64,000 bases of DNA. It comes from Luteimonas marina. GTDB lineage: Bacteria > Pseudomonadota > Gammaproteobacteria > Xanthomonadales > Xanthomonadaceae. Numbering within the stretch: position 1 is the first letter of the stretch; the number at the start of each line of letters is the position of its first letter. The notes under the pieces are model-generated. The model was not told the origin of the DNA, did no database searches, and saw only the letters and a program-made list of their open reading frames with translations. Both the position numbers and the translations under genes were made by a program. Positions 1-7,511 of this stretch are shown in pieces. The stretch covers positions 538,069 through 602,068 of the forward strand of contig NZ_VOHK01000002.1 in assembly GCF_007859325.1 (NCBI RefSeq), written 5' to 3'.

Positions 1-34
1 ACGCCTGTAGGGAACCTCCGGAAATCCCGAATCC

Positions 35-129
35 GTCATTTCGAACGCAGTGAGAAATCCCGGTTTTCAAGCGTCTGGATTGACCGGCTTTGCCGTTGCA
101 AGGCGCCGCTCGCTGCGCGAGAAATGACA
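35..129. repeat. REP-like palindrome with nested mini-hairpin
   Basis: The left arm starts GTCATTTCGAACGCAGTGAG and the right end closes with GAGAAATGAC. The right half is interrupted at about 82-119 by a segment starting GACCGGCTTTGCCG, which can itself form a CGGC-TTT-GCCG hairpin and is followed by GTTGCAAGGCGCC. A similar interruption lies in the repeat at 63573-63675. The outer repeat belongs to the same family as those at 10403-10482 and 17826-17898. Nothing else is recognisable in bases 1-198. Confidence 0.7.
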
Positions 130-142
130 GTTTCCAGAAGTT

Positions 143-182
143 CCCCGCAGGAGCGGCTGAAGCCACTCCCGCGAATGCGGGG
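143..182. terminator. Compound hairpin downstream of zapA
   Basis: The outer arms CCCCGCA (143-149) and TGCGGGG (176-182) are perfectly complementary and enclose a GGAG...CTCC pair. It lies just after the zapA stop on the minus strand and could end that transcript. There is no clear T-tract, so it may simply be another intergenic repeat. Confidence 0.4.
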
Positions 183-198
183 TGGTGGACGCGGCGGC

Positions 199-498
199 TC
201 AGCGCGCGTCGATCAGCCCGTCGAGCTTGCGCTGCAGGTCCTCGAGCAGGCGCGCGATCTCGCCGTCGCGCTGCGCGTTTTCCACGCGCAGCTGCTGCAG
301 TTCGTGCGCGAGGTTGAGCGCGGCGAGCACGGCGACGCGGTCGACCGCGGCCATGCGGTTGCTGCCGCGCACCTCGCGCATGCGGCCGTCGAGCAGCTTG
401 GCCGCGGCCACCAGGCTCTCGCGCTCGTCGGGCGCGACGCCGACGGTGTACTCGCGGTCCAGCAGGTGGACGCTGACCGCCTCGTTCGACGCGCTCAC
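199..498 (-). CDS. zapA: Cell division protein ZapA
   Basis: The 99-residue protein matches the size and pattern of ZapA, the small cytoplasmic protein that bundles FtsZ protofilaments and stabilises the Z-ring. The N-terminal half has the ZapA globular pattern (VSVHLLDREYTVGV, then the region around LVAAAKLLDGRMREVR). The C-terminal half, from about residue 60, is a long heptad-patterned helix (LNLAHELQQLRVEN and onward) that would form the antiparallel coiled coil of the ZapA tetramer. The ATG at 498 overlaps the stop of the upstream small gene by four bases (ATGA), so the two are probably translationally coupled. In many gammaproteobacteria 6S RNA follows zapA; I could not recognise it in the 198 bases downstream. 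Confidence 0.9.
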   Translation of the reverse strand: MSASNEAVSVHLLDREYTVGVAPDERESLVAAAKLLDGRMREVRGSNRMAAVDRVAVLAALNLAHELQQLRVENAQRDGEIARLLEDLQRKLDGLIDAR

Positions 499-716
499 GT
501 GTGCTGCTCCAGCGACTTGAGCCGCGCGATCATCGCCTCGACCCGCGAGCGCGCCTGCTCGTTCTTGGCCAGCAGCTGCGAGCGCTCGCCGGCGATCTGC
601 TCGTGCTGCTGGCGCAGGGCGCGGTTCTCGTCGGACAGCTTCTGCGCACGCTCGACCAGCGCGTCGATGCGCGCGGTGAGGGCGCGAAGCTGGGCGATCA
701 CGTCCGGGCGGTCCAT
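495..716 (-). CDS. TIGR02449-type small coiled-coil protein
   Basis: This 73-residue protein is almost entirely one amphipathic helix with heptad leucines (LRALTARIDALVERAQKL) and a Q/E/R-rich second half. Such short proteins regularly precede zapA in Xanthomonadaceae and Pseudomonas and are known as family TIGR02449. They resemble ZapB in length and coiled-coil character, and a role beside ZapA in Z-ring assembly is plausible but inferred from position only. It has no membrane segment and no enzymatic motif. The ATG at 716 gives a protein of the usual family length, and its stop overlaps the zapA start. Confidence 0.8.
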   Translation of the reverse strand: MDRPDVIAQLRALTARIDALVERAQKLSDENRALRQQHEQIAGERSQLLAKNEQARSRVEAMIARLKSLEQHT

Positions 717-747
717 GTCGGCACGATAGGCAGCGGGCGGGGGGCGG

Positions 748-2961
748 TCAAGGCGCCGCCAGCGAGGGCGCGGACGCGCCCGCCTGGGCCGGGCGCCAGT
801 TGCGGATGAAGGCCAGGCAGGCGTGGGCGTCCAGCGGCGGCGACAGCCAGAAGCCCTGCACCTCGTCGCACTGCTGGCCGCGCAGGAAGCGCACCTGGGC
901 CTCGGTCTCCACGCCCTCGGCGACCACGTTCAGGCCCAGCGAATGGGCCATGGTGATGACCGTGCTGGTGATCGCGGCGTCTTCCGGGTCGTGGGTGAGG
1001 TCGCCGATGAAGGCCTTGTCGATCTTGATCGTGGTGATCGGCAGGCGCTTGAGGTAGGCCAGCGAGGAATAGCCGGTGCCGAAGTCGTCGATCGCCAGCG
1101 ACACGCCGAGCTCGCGGAACGCCTGCAGCTTGGCCGCGGTGTGCTCGGCGTTGGCCATCAGCACGCTTTCGGTGAGTTCGAGTTCGAGCGCGCTCGGCGG
1201 CAGGTCGATGTCGGCGAGCACGCGGCTGACCACGTCGGGGAAGTCGCCGCGCAGCAGCTGCAGCACCGACACGTTGACCGAGACGGTGAGGTCGCCGAGG
1301 CCGTGCTGGCGCCAGCGCTGCAGGGTCAGGCAGGCCTCGCGCAGCACCCACTCGCCGATCTCCAGGATCAGCCCGCTCTCCTCGGCCATGGGGATGAAGT
1401 CCACCGGCGCGATCTCGCCGTGCTCCTCGCTGTGCCAGCGCAGCAGCGCCTCGACGCCGGTGATCCGACCCTGCGCCAGCGCCAGCTGCGGCTGGAACAC
1501 CACGCGCAGCTCGCCGCGGTCGAGCACCTTGCGCAGCGCGCCGGAGATGGTCGCGCGCTGGCGCACCACCACGTCCATCGCGTCGTCGTAGCGCATGAAG
1601 GTGCGCCGGCCGGCGGCCTTGGCCTGGTACATCGCGGTGTCGGCCTGCTTGAGCAGTTCGGTCGGCACGTGTGCATGGTCGGGATAGAGGCTGATGCCGA
1701 TCGAGGGCGAGATCGCGATCTCGCGGCGGTCGTCGAGCAGCAGCGGCGCTTCGAAGGCCATGATGATCTCGCGCGCGACCTTGTCCGCGTCCTCCGGCGT
1801 GTCGAGGTTCTCCAGCACCACGGTGAACTCGTCGCCGCCCAGGCGCGCGACCGTGTGGTGCATGCCGACGGTCTGCTGCAGGCGCGCGGCGGCGGCGCGC
1901 AGGATGCGGTCGCCGGCGGCGTGGCCGAGCGAATCGTTGACGTCCTTGAAGCGGTCCAGGTCGAGGAACAGCACCGCGATCCTGTTGTCCTCGCGGTGCG
2001 CGCGCACGATCGCGCGCGACAGGCGTTCGGACAGCAGCGAGCGGTTGGGCAGGTTGGTCAGGGTGTCGAAGTTGGCCAGGTAGCGCAGCTCCTGCTCGGC
2101 GCGCTTTTGCTGGGTGATGTCGTTGAGCACGGTGACGTAGAGGATCAGCTGGCCGTTCTTGTCGTAGACCGTGCTCGACTCGATCTGGCACAGGAACTCC
2201 TCGCCGTCCTTGCGCCGCTGCCAGATCTCGCCGTTCCAGCGGCCCTTCCTGCGGATCTGCTCGCGGATGTGCTGGTAGAAGGCGGTGTCGTGCTGCAGGC
2301 TGTCGAGGATGTTGGTGTTGCGGCCGACGACGTCGCCCTCGTCGTAGCCGGTCATGCGCAGGAAGGCCGGGTTCACCGAGACGAAGTCGAAGTTGCGGTC
2401 GATCACCGCGACCGCCTCGTTCATGCTGCGCAGCACCTCGCTGGAGATCCGCAGCTCGCGCTCGGCGGCGCGGGTGCCGGTGATGTTGAGCGCGGTGCCG
2501 GCGATGCGCAGGATGCGGCCGCCGGCGTCGCGCGACACCGCACGGCCGCGCGCGCGCATCCACACCCAGTCGCCCTTGCGGTTGGCGATGCGCAGCTCGG
2601 CCAGGAAGGTGTCGGTCTGGCCGGCGAGGTAGTCGCCGACGCGCTGGCGCACCATCGGCAGGTCGTCGGGATGGATCACGGTGTCGCTGTCGGCCACGTC
2701 CTCGGCCATCTCGCCGGATGGGCTTTCGCGCGATTCCGCGGCCAGGCGATACAGCTTGCCGCTGGTGACGTCGTAGTCCCAGTAGCGTTCGCCGGTGGCC
2801 CAGAGCGCCAGCTTGAGGCGCTCCTCGCGCTCGCGCAGGCGCTCGATGTAGGTCTTTTCGCTCTGCCGCCGCTTGAACGTGATGACCAGCAGCGCGACCA
2901 GCAGCACGGACACGGCAGCCGCCGCGACCATCAGCTGAAGATCCCCCGGATTGGTCAACAC
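748..2961 (-). CDS. Membrane-anchored PAS-PAS-GGDEF-EAL cyclic-di-GMP protein
   Basis: The protein has about 737 residues. One N-terminal membrane helix (MVAAAAVSVLLVALLVITF) is followed by a basic stop-transfer and a short coiled linker. Two PAS domains follow (about 40-170 and 175-300; the first contains the PAS_3-like DWVWMRARGRAVSRD). Then comes a diguanylate cyclase domain with an intact GGDEF (ARLGGDEFTVV), and a phosphodiesterase domain with EALLRW, ELTES and DDFGTGYSS. Both output domains keep their signature residues, so it could make or degrade c-di-GMP depending on the PAS input. I chose the GTG at 2961, which has AGGGG eight bases upstream. The ATG at 2931, at the membrane helix and also behind a G-rich stretch, is a credible alternative. 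An open frame continues to 3666 but overlaps the divergent 3139 gene and looks non-coding there. Confidence 0.87.
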   Translation of the reverse strand: MLTNPGDLQLMVAAAAVSVLLVALLVITFKRRQSEKTYIERLREREERLKLALWATGERYWDYDVTSGKLYRLAAESRESPSGEMAEDVADSDTVIHPDDLPMVRQRVGDYLAGQTDTFLAELRIANRKGDWVWMRARGRAVSRDAGGRILRIAGTALNITGTRAAERELRISSEVLRSMNEAVAVIDRNFDFVSVNPAFLRMTGYDEGDVVGRNTNILDSLQHDTAFYQHIREQIRRKGRWNGEIWQRRKDGEEFLCQIESSTVYDKNGQLILYVTVLNDITQQKRAEQELRYLANFDTLTNLPNRSLLSERLSRAIVRAHREDNRIAVLFLDLDRFKDVNDSLGHAAGDRILRAAAARLQQTVGMHHTVARLGGDEFTVVLENLDTPEDADKVAREIIMAFEAPLLLDDRREIAISPSIGISLYPDHAHVPTELLKQADTAMYQAKAAGRRTFMRYDDAMDVVVRQRATISGALRKVLDRGELRVVFQPQLALAQGRITGVEALLRWHSEEHGEIAPVDFIPMAEESGLILEIGEWVLREACLTLQRWRQHGLGDLTVSVNVSVLQLLRGDFPDVVSRVLADIDLPPSALELELTESVLMANAEHTAAKLQAFRELGVSLAIDDFGTGYSSLAYLKRLPITTIKIDKAFIGDLTHDPEDAAITSTVITMAHSLGLNVVAEGVETEAQVRFLRGQQCDEVQGFWLSPPLDAHACLAFIRNWRPAQAGASAPSLAAP

Positions 2962-3138
2962 GCGGAGAACCCCTGCGCGGCCGCTGACTGTGGCTGCCGA
3001 GTGTAGGCGGGGGCGCGGGCCGACAACAAGCGTTGCCGCACCCCGCCCACGCAGGCGACAGCATGCGATGGCGCATGGTGGCATGCGCCGGCGCGGTCGA
3101 AGTTCTAGACTTGCCGCATCCGCAGAGAGGAAACGCGC

Positions 3139-3684
3139 GTGTCCGCCAGCTTGCCGCCGCCGCAGGAAATCGAAGCCGCCAGCCGGGAACGCGAGCTCGG
3201 GCTCGGCGCCAGCGAACTCCATGGCGGCCTGTGCGGCTGGCTGGCCGGCGGCGGCGCGGACGGGCCCGACTGGCTCGGCAAGGTGCTGGCCGACGACGGC
3301 ATCGGGCCGGTCGCGCCGGGCGACGCCTTCGACCGCCTGCGCGCGGCCACCGTCGCCCAGCTGGAGGATCGCGATTTCGGCTTCGAACTGCTGCTGCCCG
3401 ACGAGGGCGCGTCGCTGTTCGTGCGCAGCGGGGCGCTGTTCGACTGGTGCCGCGGCTTCGTCGGCGCCTTCGGGCTGGCGGCCGGATCGGCGCCGCCGCT
3501 GTCGGAGGAGGGCGGCGAAGCCCTGGCCGACCTCGTCCGCCTGGCCGCGGCCGTGCCCGAGGAGGGCGGCGACGAGGAGGACGAGGCGGCGCTGGCCGAG
3601 ATCGAGGAATTCGTGCGCGTGGCGGTCCTGCTGCTGCACGGCGACTGTGCGCTCGGCCCGCGCCATCGCGGACGCCTGAACTGA
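3139..3684 (+). CDS. UPF0149 (YgfB/YecA) family protein
   Basis: The 181-residue acidic protein has the UPF0149 pattern: an N-terminal ELHGGLCGWLAGG motif and a central FVRSGALFDWCRGFVGAFG segment, then an acidic stretch (EEGGDEEDEAAL) and a helical end with VRVAVLLLHGD. The molecular function of the family is poorly defined. It almost always lies directly upstream of pepP, as here, where its stop and the pepP ATG share one base (TGATG). The start is GTG, with AGAGGAAA upstream at normal spacing. It is divergent from the GGDEF/EAL gene. Confidence 0.88.
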   Translation: MSASLPPPQEIEAASRERELGLGASELHGGLCGWLAGGGADGPDWLGKVLADDGIGPVAPGDAFDRLRAATVAQLEDRDFGFELLLPDEGASLFVRSGALFDWCRGFVGAFGLAAGSAPPLSEEGGEALADLVRLAAAVPEEGGDEEDEAALAEIEEFVRVAVLLLHGDCALGPRHRGRLN

Positions 3685-5003
3685 TGCGCGCGGCGACCGG
3701 CATCCCGGCGCAGGGCTATGCCCGCCGCCGCAGGCAGCTGATGCGGATGGTCGGGGAGGACGCGATCCTGGTCCTGCCGGCCGCGCCCGAGCGCATCCGC
3801 AGCCGCGACACGCATTACCCGTACCGGCAGGATTCCGACCTGTGGTACCTCACCGGCTTCCCCGAACCCGAGGCGGTGCTGGTGCTGGTGCCGGGCCGCC
3901 GGCACGGCGAGGCGCTGCTGTTCTGCCGCGAGCGCGATCCCGAGCGCGAGGGCTGGGACGGTCCGCGCGCCGGGCCGGAGGGCGCAGTCGAGGCCTTCGG
4001 TATGGACGACGCCTACCCGATCGACGACCTCGACGAGATCCTGCCCGGCCTGCTCGAAGGCCGCACCCGCGTCTACTACCACTTCGGCCGCGACACCGAG
4101 TTCGACCTCAAGCTGATCGGCTGGCTCAACCGCGTGCGCTCGCAGGTGCGGCACGGCGCGCAGCCGCCGCACGAGTTCCTCGAACTGGGCCACCTGCTCG
4201 ACGAGATGCGGCTGTTCAAGTCGCGCGACGAGCTCAAGCTGATGCGGCGCGCGGCGGGGATCAGCATGGAGGCGCACGAGGCGGCGATGCGCGCGGCGCG
4301 GCCGGGCGTCCACGAGTACGAGCTGCAGGCCGAAATCGAGCGCGTGTTCCGCGCCGCCGACGCGGAGCCCGCCTACAGCAGCATCGTCGGCGCCGGCGCC
4401 AACGCCTGCATCCTGCACTACCGCGCCAATCGCGCGCAGGCGCGCGCCGGCGACCTGGTGCTGGTCGACGCCGGCGCCGAATACCGCGGCTATGCCGCCG
4501 ACATCACCCGCACCTTTCCGGTCAGCGGCCGCTTCACGCCGGAACAGCGCGCGCTGCATGATCTCGTCGGCGCGGCTCAGGCGGCGGCGCTGGCGCAGGC
4601 CCGGCCCGGCGTCGCCTACGAGGCCGGGCACAACGCCGCGGTGGACACCCTGACCGAGGGCCTGCTCCGGCTGGGCCTGCTCAAGGGCAAGCTGGAGAAG
4701 CAGGTCGCCGACGGCGGCTACAAGCGCTACTACCGGCACAAGACCGGGCACTGGCTGGGCCTGGACGTGCACGACGTCGGCGACTACCGCATCGACGGCG
4801 AATCGCGCCTGCTGGAGCCGGGCATGGTGTTCACCATCGAGCCCGGCCTCTACGTCCCGCCCGACGACACCACGGTGGCGGCGAAGTGGCGCGGCATCGG
4901 CATCCGCACCGAGGACGATGTCGTGATCACGAAGGACGGCCACGACGTGCTCACCGAAGGCCTCGCCCGCAGCGCGGACGAGATCGAAACATTCATGGCG
5001 TAG
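3684..5003 (+). CDS. pepP: Xaa-Pro aminopeptidase P
   Basis: This 439-residue protein is a cytoplasmic M24B metallopeptidase that removes N-terminal residues preceding proline. The N-terminal non-catalytic domain (about 1-170) contains the conserved DSDLWYLTGFPEP. The C-terminal pita-bread fold has the metal ligands in order: the Asp residues in LVDAGAEYRGYAADITRTFP, the His in the KTGHWLGLDVHDVG region, Glu in FTIEPGLYV and Glu in GIRTEDDVV. Its length equals that of the E. coli enzyme. The ATG overlaps the stop of the UPF0149 gene by one base, the usual arrangement. It converges on thrC, with a palindromic region between. Confidence 0.95.
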   Translation: MRAATGIPAQGYARRRRQLMRMVGEDAILVLPAAPERIRSRDTHYPYRQDSDLWYLTGFPEPEAVLVLVPGRRHGEALLFCRERDPEREGWDGPRAGPEGAVEAFGMDDAYPIDDLDEILPGLLEGRTRVYYHFGRDTEFDLKLIGWLNRVRSQVRHGAQPPHEFLELGHLLDEMRLFKSRDELKLMRRAAGISMEAHEAAMRAARPGVHEYELQAEIERVFRAADAEPAYSSIVGAGANACILHYRANRAQARAGDLVLVDAGAEYRGYAADITRTFPVSGRFTPEQRALHDLVGAAQAAALAQARPGVAYEAGHNAAVDTLTEGLLRLGLLKGKLEKQVADGGYKRYYRHKTGHWLGLDVHDVGDYRIDGESRLLEPGMVFTIEPGLYVPPDDTTVAAKWRGIGIRTEDDVVITKDGHDVLTEGLARSADEIETFMA

Positions 5004-5123
5004 GGCGGGCCTGGGCCCGCCGAAACTGCGGAGAAGGCCATGGGGAGGCTTCCCCATAGGGCGGGCCTCGGCCCGCCGCTCGCGCGACTGGCGTTCCGGC
5101 GGGCCCAGGCCCGCCCTATGGGG
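5004..5123. terminator. Palindromic region between convergent pepP and thrC
   Basis: Copies of a GGCGGGCC-type hairpin occur directly after the pepP stop (GGCGGGCCTGGGCCCGCC), at 5059-5076, and in inverse orientation at 5099-5116, where it runs up to the thrC stop. An ATGGGGA/TCCCCAT hairpin lies at about 5040-5057. The symmetrical arrangement at a convergent gene end suggests a bidirectional terminator built from repeats. There is no T-tract, so intrinsic termination is not proven. Confidence 0.5.
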
Positions 5124-6402
5124 CGAGGATCGCGCGCAGGGCGTCGTAGTCGTTGCCGAGCGGTTCCGACGCTGCGGAGCGCGCCAGGCACGCCGTCAGC
5201 GCCGGCGGGGGTTCGACCGTGTATCCGACCAGCGGCTCGACGATGCTCTCGAACTTCGCCGGATGCGCGGTCGCGACCACCGCCCACGGCCGCGCGTCGC
5301 CCGCGGCGCGCAGGTCTTCGAGCAGCTTGAGCCCGGTCGCGGTATGCGGGCAGGGAACGATGCCGTGCTGCGCGGGTGCGCGGCGGATGGTGTCGCGGAT
5401 GGTCGCGTCGTCGACCGATCCGGCGACGAACGCGGCGCGCAGCGCGTCGTCGTTTTCATGCCAGTGGCGCAGGCGCTCGAAGTTGCTCGGCGCGCCCACG
5501 TCCATCGCATTGGCGAGGGTGGCGCGGGTGGGCTGCGCGGCGTAGTCACTGCCTGCGAAGTAGCGCGGCAAGGTGTCGTTGGCGTTGCAGGCCAGGCGAA
5601 TCTCGCCCACCGGCGCGCCCATCGCGCGCGCGACGAAGGCGGCGCTGGCGTTGCCGAGGTTGCCGGTCGGGATGATGAAGTTCAGCGCCTCGCCGTGTGC
5701 GGCGCGGAAGCTCGCCGCCGCGTGGGCGTAGTAAGCGGCCTGCGGCAGCAGGCGGCCGAGGCTGATGCTGTTGGCCGAGCCCAGCGGCACCTGCGCGCGC
5801 AGCGCCTCGTCCGACAGCGCCTGCTTGGCCAGCCGCTGGCAGTCGTCGAAGCTGCCGTCGACGCGGTAGGCGGCGACGTTGTCGCCCCAGCAGCCGAGCC
5901 CGTGCGCCTGGCGCGGCGAGACCTTGCCGTCCGGATACAGGATCGCCACGCGGAAGCCGGGCCGGCGATGGAAGGCCGAGGCCACCGCCGCGCCGGTGTC
6001 GCCGGAGGTGGCGACGACGATCGTGGTCGGCGGTGCGGCCGGATCGCGCAGGCCTTCGAGCGCGCGCGCGAGGAAGCGTGCGGCGTAGTCCTTGAACGCG
6101 GCGGTGGGGCCGTGGAACAGCTCCAGTAGCTGGTCGCCGGCGCCGTCGAGCGGGCGCAGCGGCGCGTCGAAGGAGAAGGCGTCGGCGCAGATCGCGTCGA
6201 GGCGGCCGCGCAGTGCCGATCCGCCGAAGTAGGGCGCCAGCGTGCGCGTCGCCATCGCGGCGAGCGACGGCGCGGGCGTGGTGAGGTCGGCCGGCGGGAA
6301 GCGTTCGGGCACGTACAGGCCGCCGTCGGGCGCGAGGCCGGCGACGAGGGCGACGTCGATGGGGGTCGGTGGGACCTGGCCTCGGGTGCTGGTGAACTGC
6401 AT
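5116..6402 (-). CDS. thrC: Threonine synthase
   Basis: The 428-residue PLP enzyme converts O-phospho-homoserine to threonine, the last step of the pathway. The N-terminus (MQFTSTRG...DGGLYVPERFP) and the PLP-lysine region FHGPTAAFKDYAARF are typical of the thrC family. The phosphate-binding glycine-rich loop VATSGDTGAAVASAF and the cofactor-side IIPTGNLGNASAAF are present. It is the last gene of the minus-strand thr operon. It is separated from thrB by 173 bases that carry a palindromic repeat, so its expression may be lower than that of thrAB. Confidence 0.95.
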   Translation of the reverse strand: MQFTSTRGQVPPTPIDVALVAGLAPDGGLYVPERFPPADLTTPAPSLAAMATRTLAPYFGGSALRGRLDAICADAFSFDAPLRPLDGAGDQLLELFHGPTAAFKDYAARFLARALEGLRDPAAPPTTIVVATSGDTGAAVASAFHRRPGFRVAILYPDGKVSPRQAHGLGCWGDNVAAYRVDGSFDDCQRLAKQALSDEALRAQVPLGSANSISLGRLLPQAAYYAHAAASFRAAHGEALNFIIPTGNLGNASAAFVARAMGAPVGEIRLACNANDTLPRYFAGSDYAAQPTRATLANAMDVGAPSNFERLRHWHENDDALRAAFVAGSVDDATIRDTIRRAPAQHGIVPCPHTATGLKLLEDLRAAGDARPWAVVATAHPAKFESIVEPLVGYTVEPPPALTACLARSAASEPLGNDYDALRAILAP

Positions 6403-6460
6403 GGGGGCTCGTGAATGGTGGTGGAAGTGGCTGGGTGCAGGTGCCGGCAGACCTCACTCC

Positions 6461-6558
6461 CGTCATCCCGGCGAAAGCCGGGATCCATTTTGACCTTGCC
6501 GTCGCCGTTCATCGAGAGCGCAACGGCACAATGGATCCCGGCTTTCGCCGGGATGACG
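6461..6558. repeat. REP-like inverted pair between thrB and thrC
   Basis: The arms are CGTCATCCCGGCGAAAGCCG and its inverse, CGGCTTTCGCCGGGATGACG, with ATCCATTTTG/ATGGATC flanks inside and about 40 bases between. Each arm also carries the small hairpin CCCGGC-GAAA-GCCGGG. The same unit recurs at 22218-22317 and 56570-56668. It lies within the thr operon and could stabilise or attenuate the message. Confidence 0.85.
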
Positions 6559-6575
6559 ATGAAGATGAAGGAGGA

Positions 6576-7511
6576 CTACGTGGCGATGACCTCGGCGCAC
6601 GGCGCATTGACCGGCGTGACGTAGGCGCGCGCCTCGAAGCCGGCGTCGACGAAGCCCTGCCGCATCGCCGGCGCCGCGCGCTCCGCCGCGGCGCGCGAGT
6701 CGAACCACGCGAACGCGCTCGGCCCGCCGCCGGAAATGCTGGCGCCGAGGGCGCCAAGGTCCAGCGCCGCGGCCTTGACCTGCGCGAAGCCCGGGATCAG
6801 CGGTGCGCGCCGCGGCTCCACCAGCACGTCGTGCAGACCGTCGCGGAGCAGCGCCGCGTCGCCGCGCTGCAGGCCGAGCAGGAACTGCGCCAGGTGCGCG
6901 CTCTGCTCGACCAGCGCATGCAGTGGATACGGTTCGGCCAGCACCGCGCGCGAGCGGCGCGTCTCCAGCACCTGGTCCGGGTGCACCACCACCGCGTGCA
7001 GCCAGTCGGGTGCGTCGATGCGCAGTGCGCGGGTCGCCGTCGCCAGCGCCACGCCGCCGAGCAGCATCGGCGCGACGTTGTCGCCGTGGCGGCTGCCGCT
7101 GGAAATCGCCTCGCCGTCGAGCGCGAAGTCGTACAGCGCCTCGCGCGACAGCGGCGCATCGAGCAGCGCGTTCGCGGCCACCAGCGCGGCGACGCAGGAG
7201 GCGGCCGAACCGCCGAGCCCGGAGCCCAGCGGGATGCCCTTGTCCAGTTCCAGCGCGAAGCCGTACGGCAGCGCCTGCCGCTCGCGCAGCGCGATCAGCG
7301 CGCCGCCGGCGGTGTTGCGCGCGGCCTCGAGCGGCAGCGTTTCGACGCCGGCGATGTCGCCGCGGATCGCCTCGATGCGCACCAGCGGTTCGTCGATCCG
7401 GCGCACCGTGGCGACATCGCGCGGCCCGGCGATCGCATGCCCGAGCAGGTCGAAGCCGACGCCGATGTTGCCCACGCTCGCCGGGGCGAAGGCGGTTGCG
7501 GAACTGCTCAT
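6576..7511 (-). CDS. thrB: Homoserine kinase
   Basis: The 311-residue GHMP-family kinase phosphorylates homoserine at its hydroxyl, giving the substrate of ThrC. The N-terminal strand [18 protein letters not shown] is characteristic. The ATP-binding glycine/serine loop (motif 2) is [17 protein letters not shown], and motif 3 near the C-terminus is [16 protein letters not shown]. The start overlaps the thrA stop by four bases (ATGA), which implies translational coupling. The length agrees with the family. Confidence 0.95.
   Translation of the reverse strand: MSSSATAFAPASVGNIGVGFDLLGHAIAGPRDVATVRRIDEPLVRIEAIRGDIAGVETLPLEAARNTAGGALIALRERQALPYGFALELDKGIPLGSGLGGSAASCVAALVAANALLDAPLSREALYDFALDGEAISSGSRHGDNVAPMLLGGVALATATRALRIDAPDWLHAVVVHPDQVLETRRSRAVLAEPYPLHALVEQSAHLAQFLLGLQRGDAALLRDGLHDVLVEPRRAPLIPGFAQVKAAALDLGALGASISGGGPSAFAWFDSRAAAERAAPAMRQGFVDAGFEARAYVTPVNAPCAEVIAT

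Noticed and set aside
1..198. 6S RNA after zapA
   Set aside because: This is its usual place, but the stretch is mostly repeat sequence and I could not find the 6S central bulge pattern.
698..3703. 1001-residue open frame antisense to the GGDEF/EAL gene region
   Set aside because: It is rich in Arg and Pro with no domain. In high-GC DNA long shadow frames are usual, and it overlaps recognised genes on both strands.
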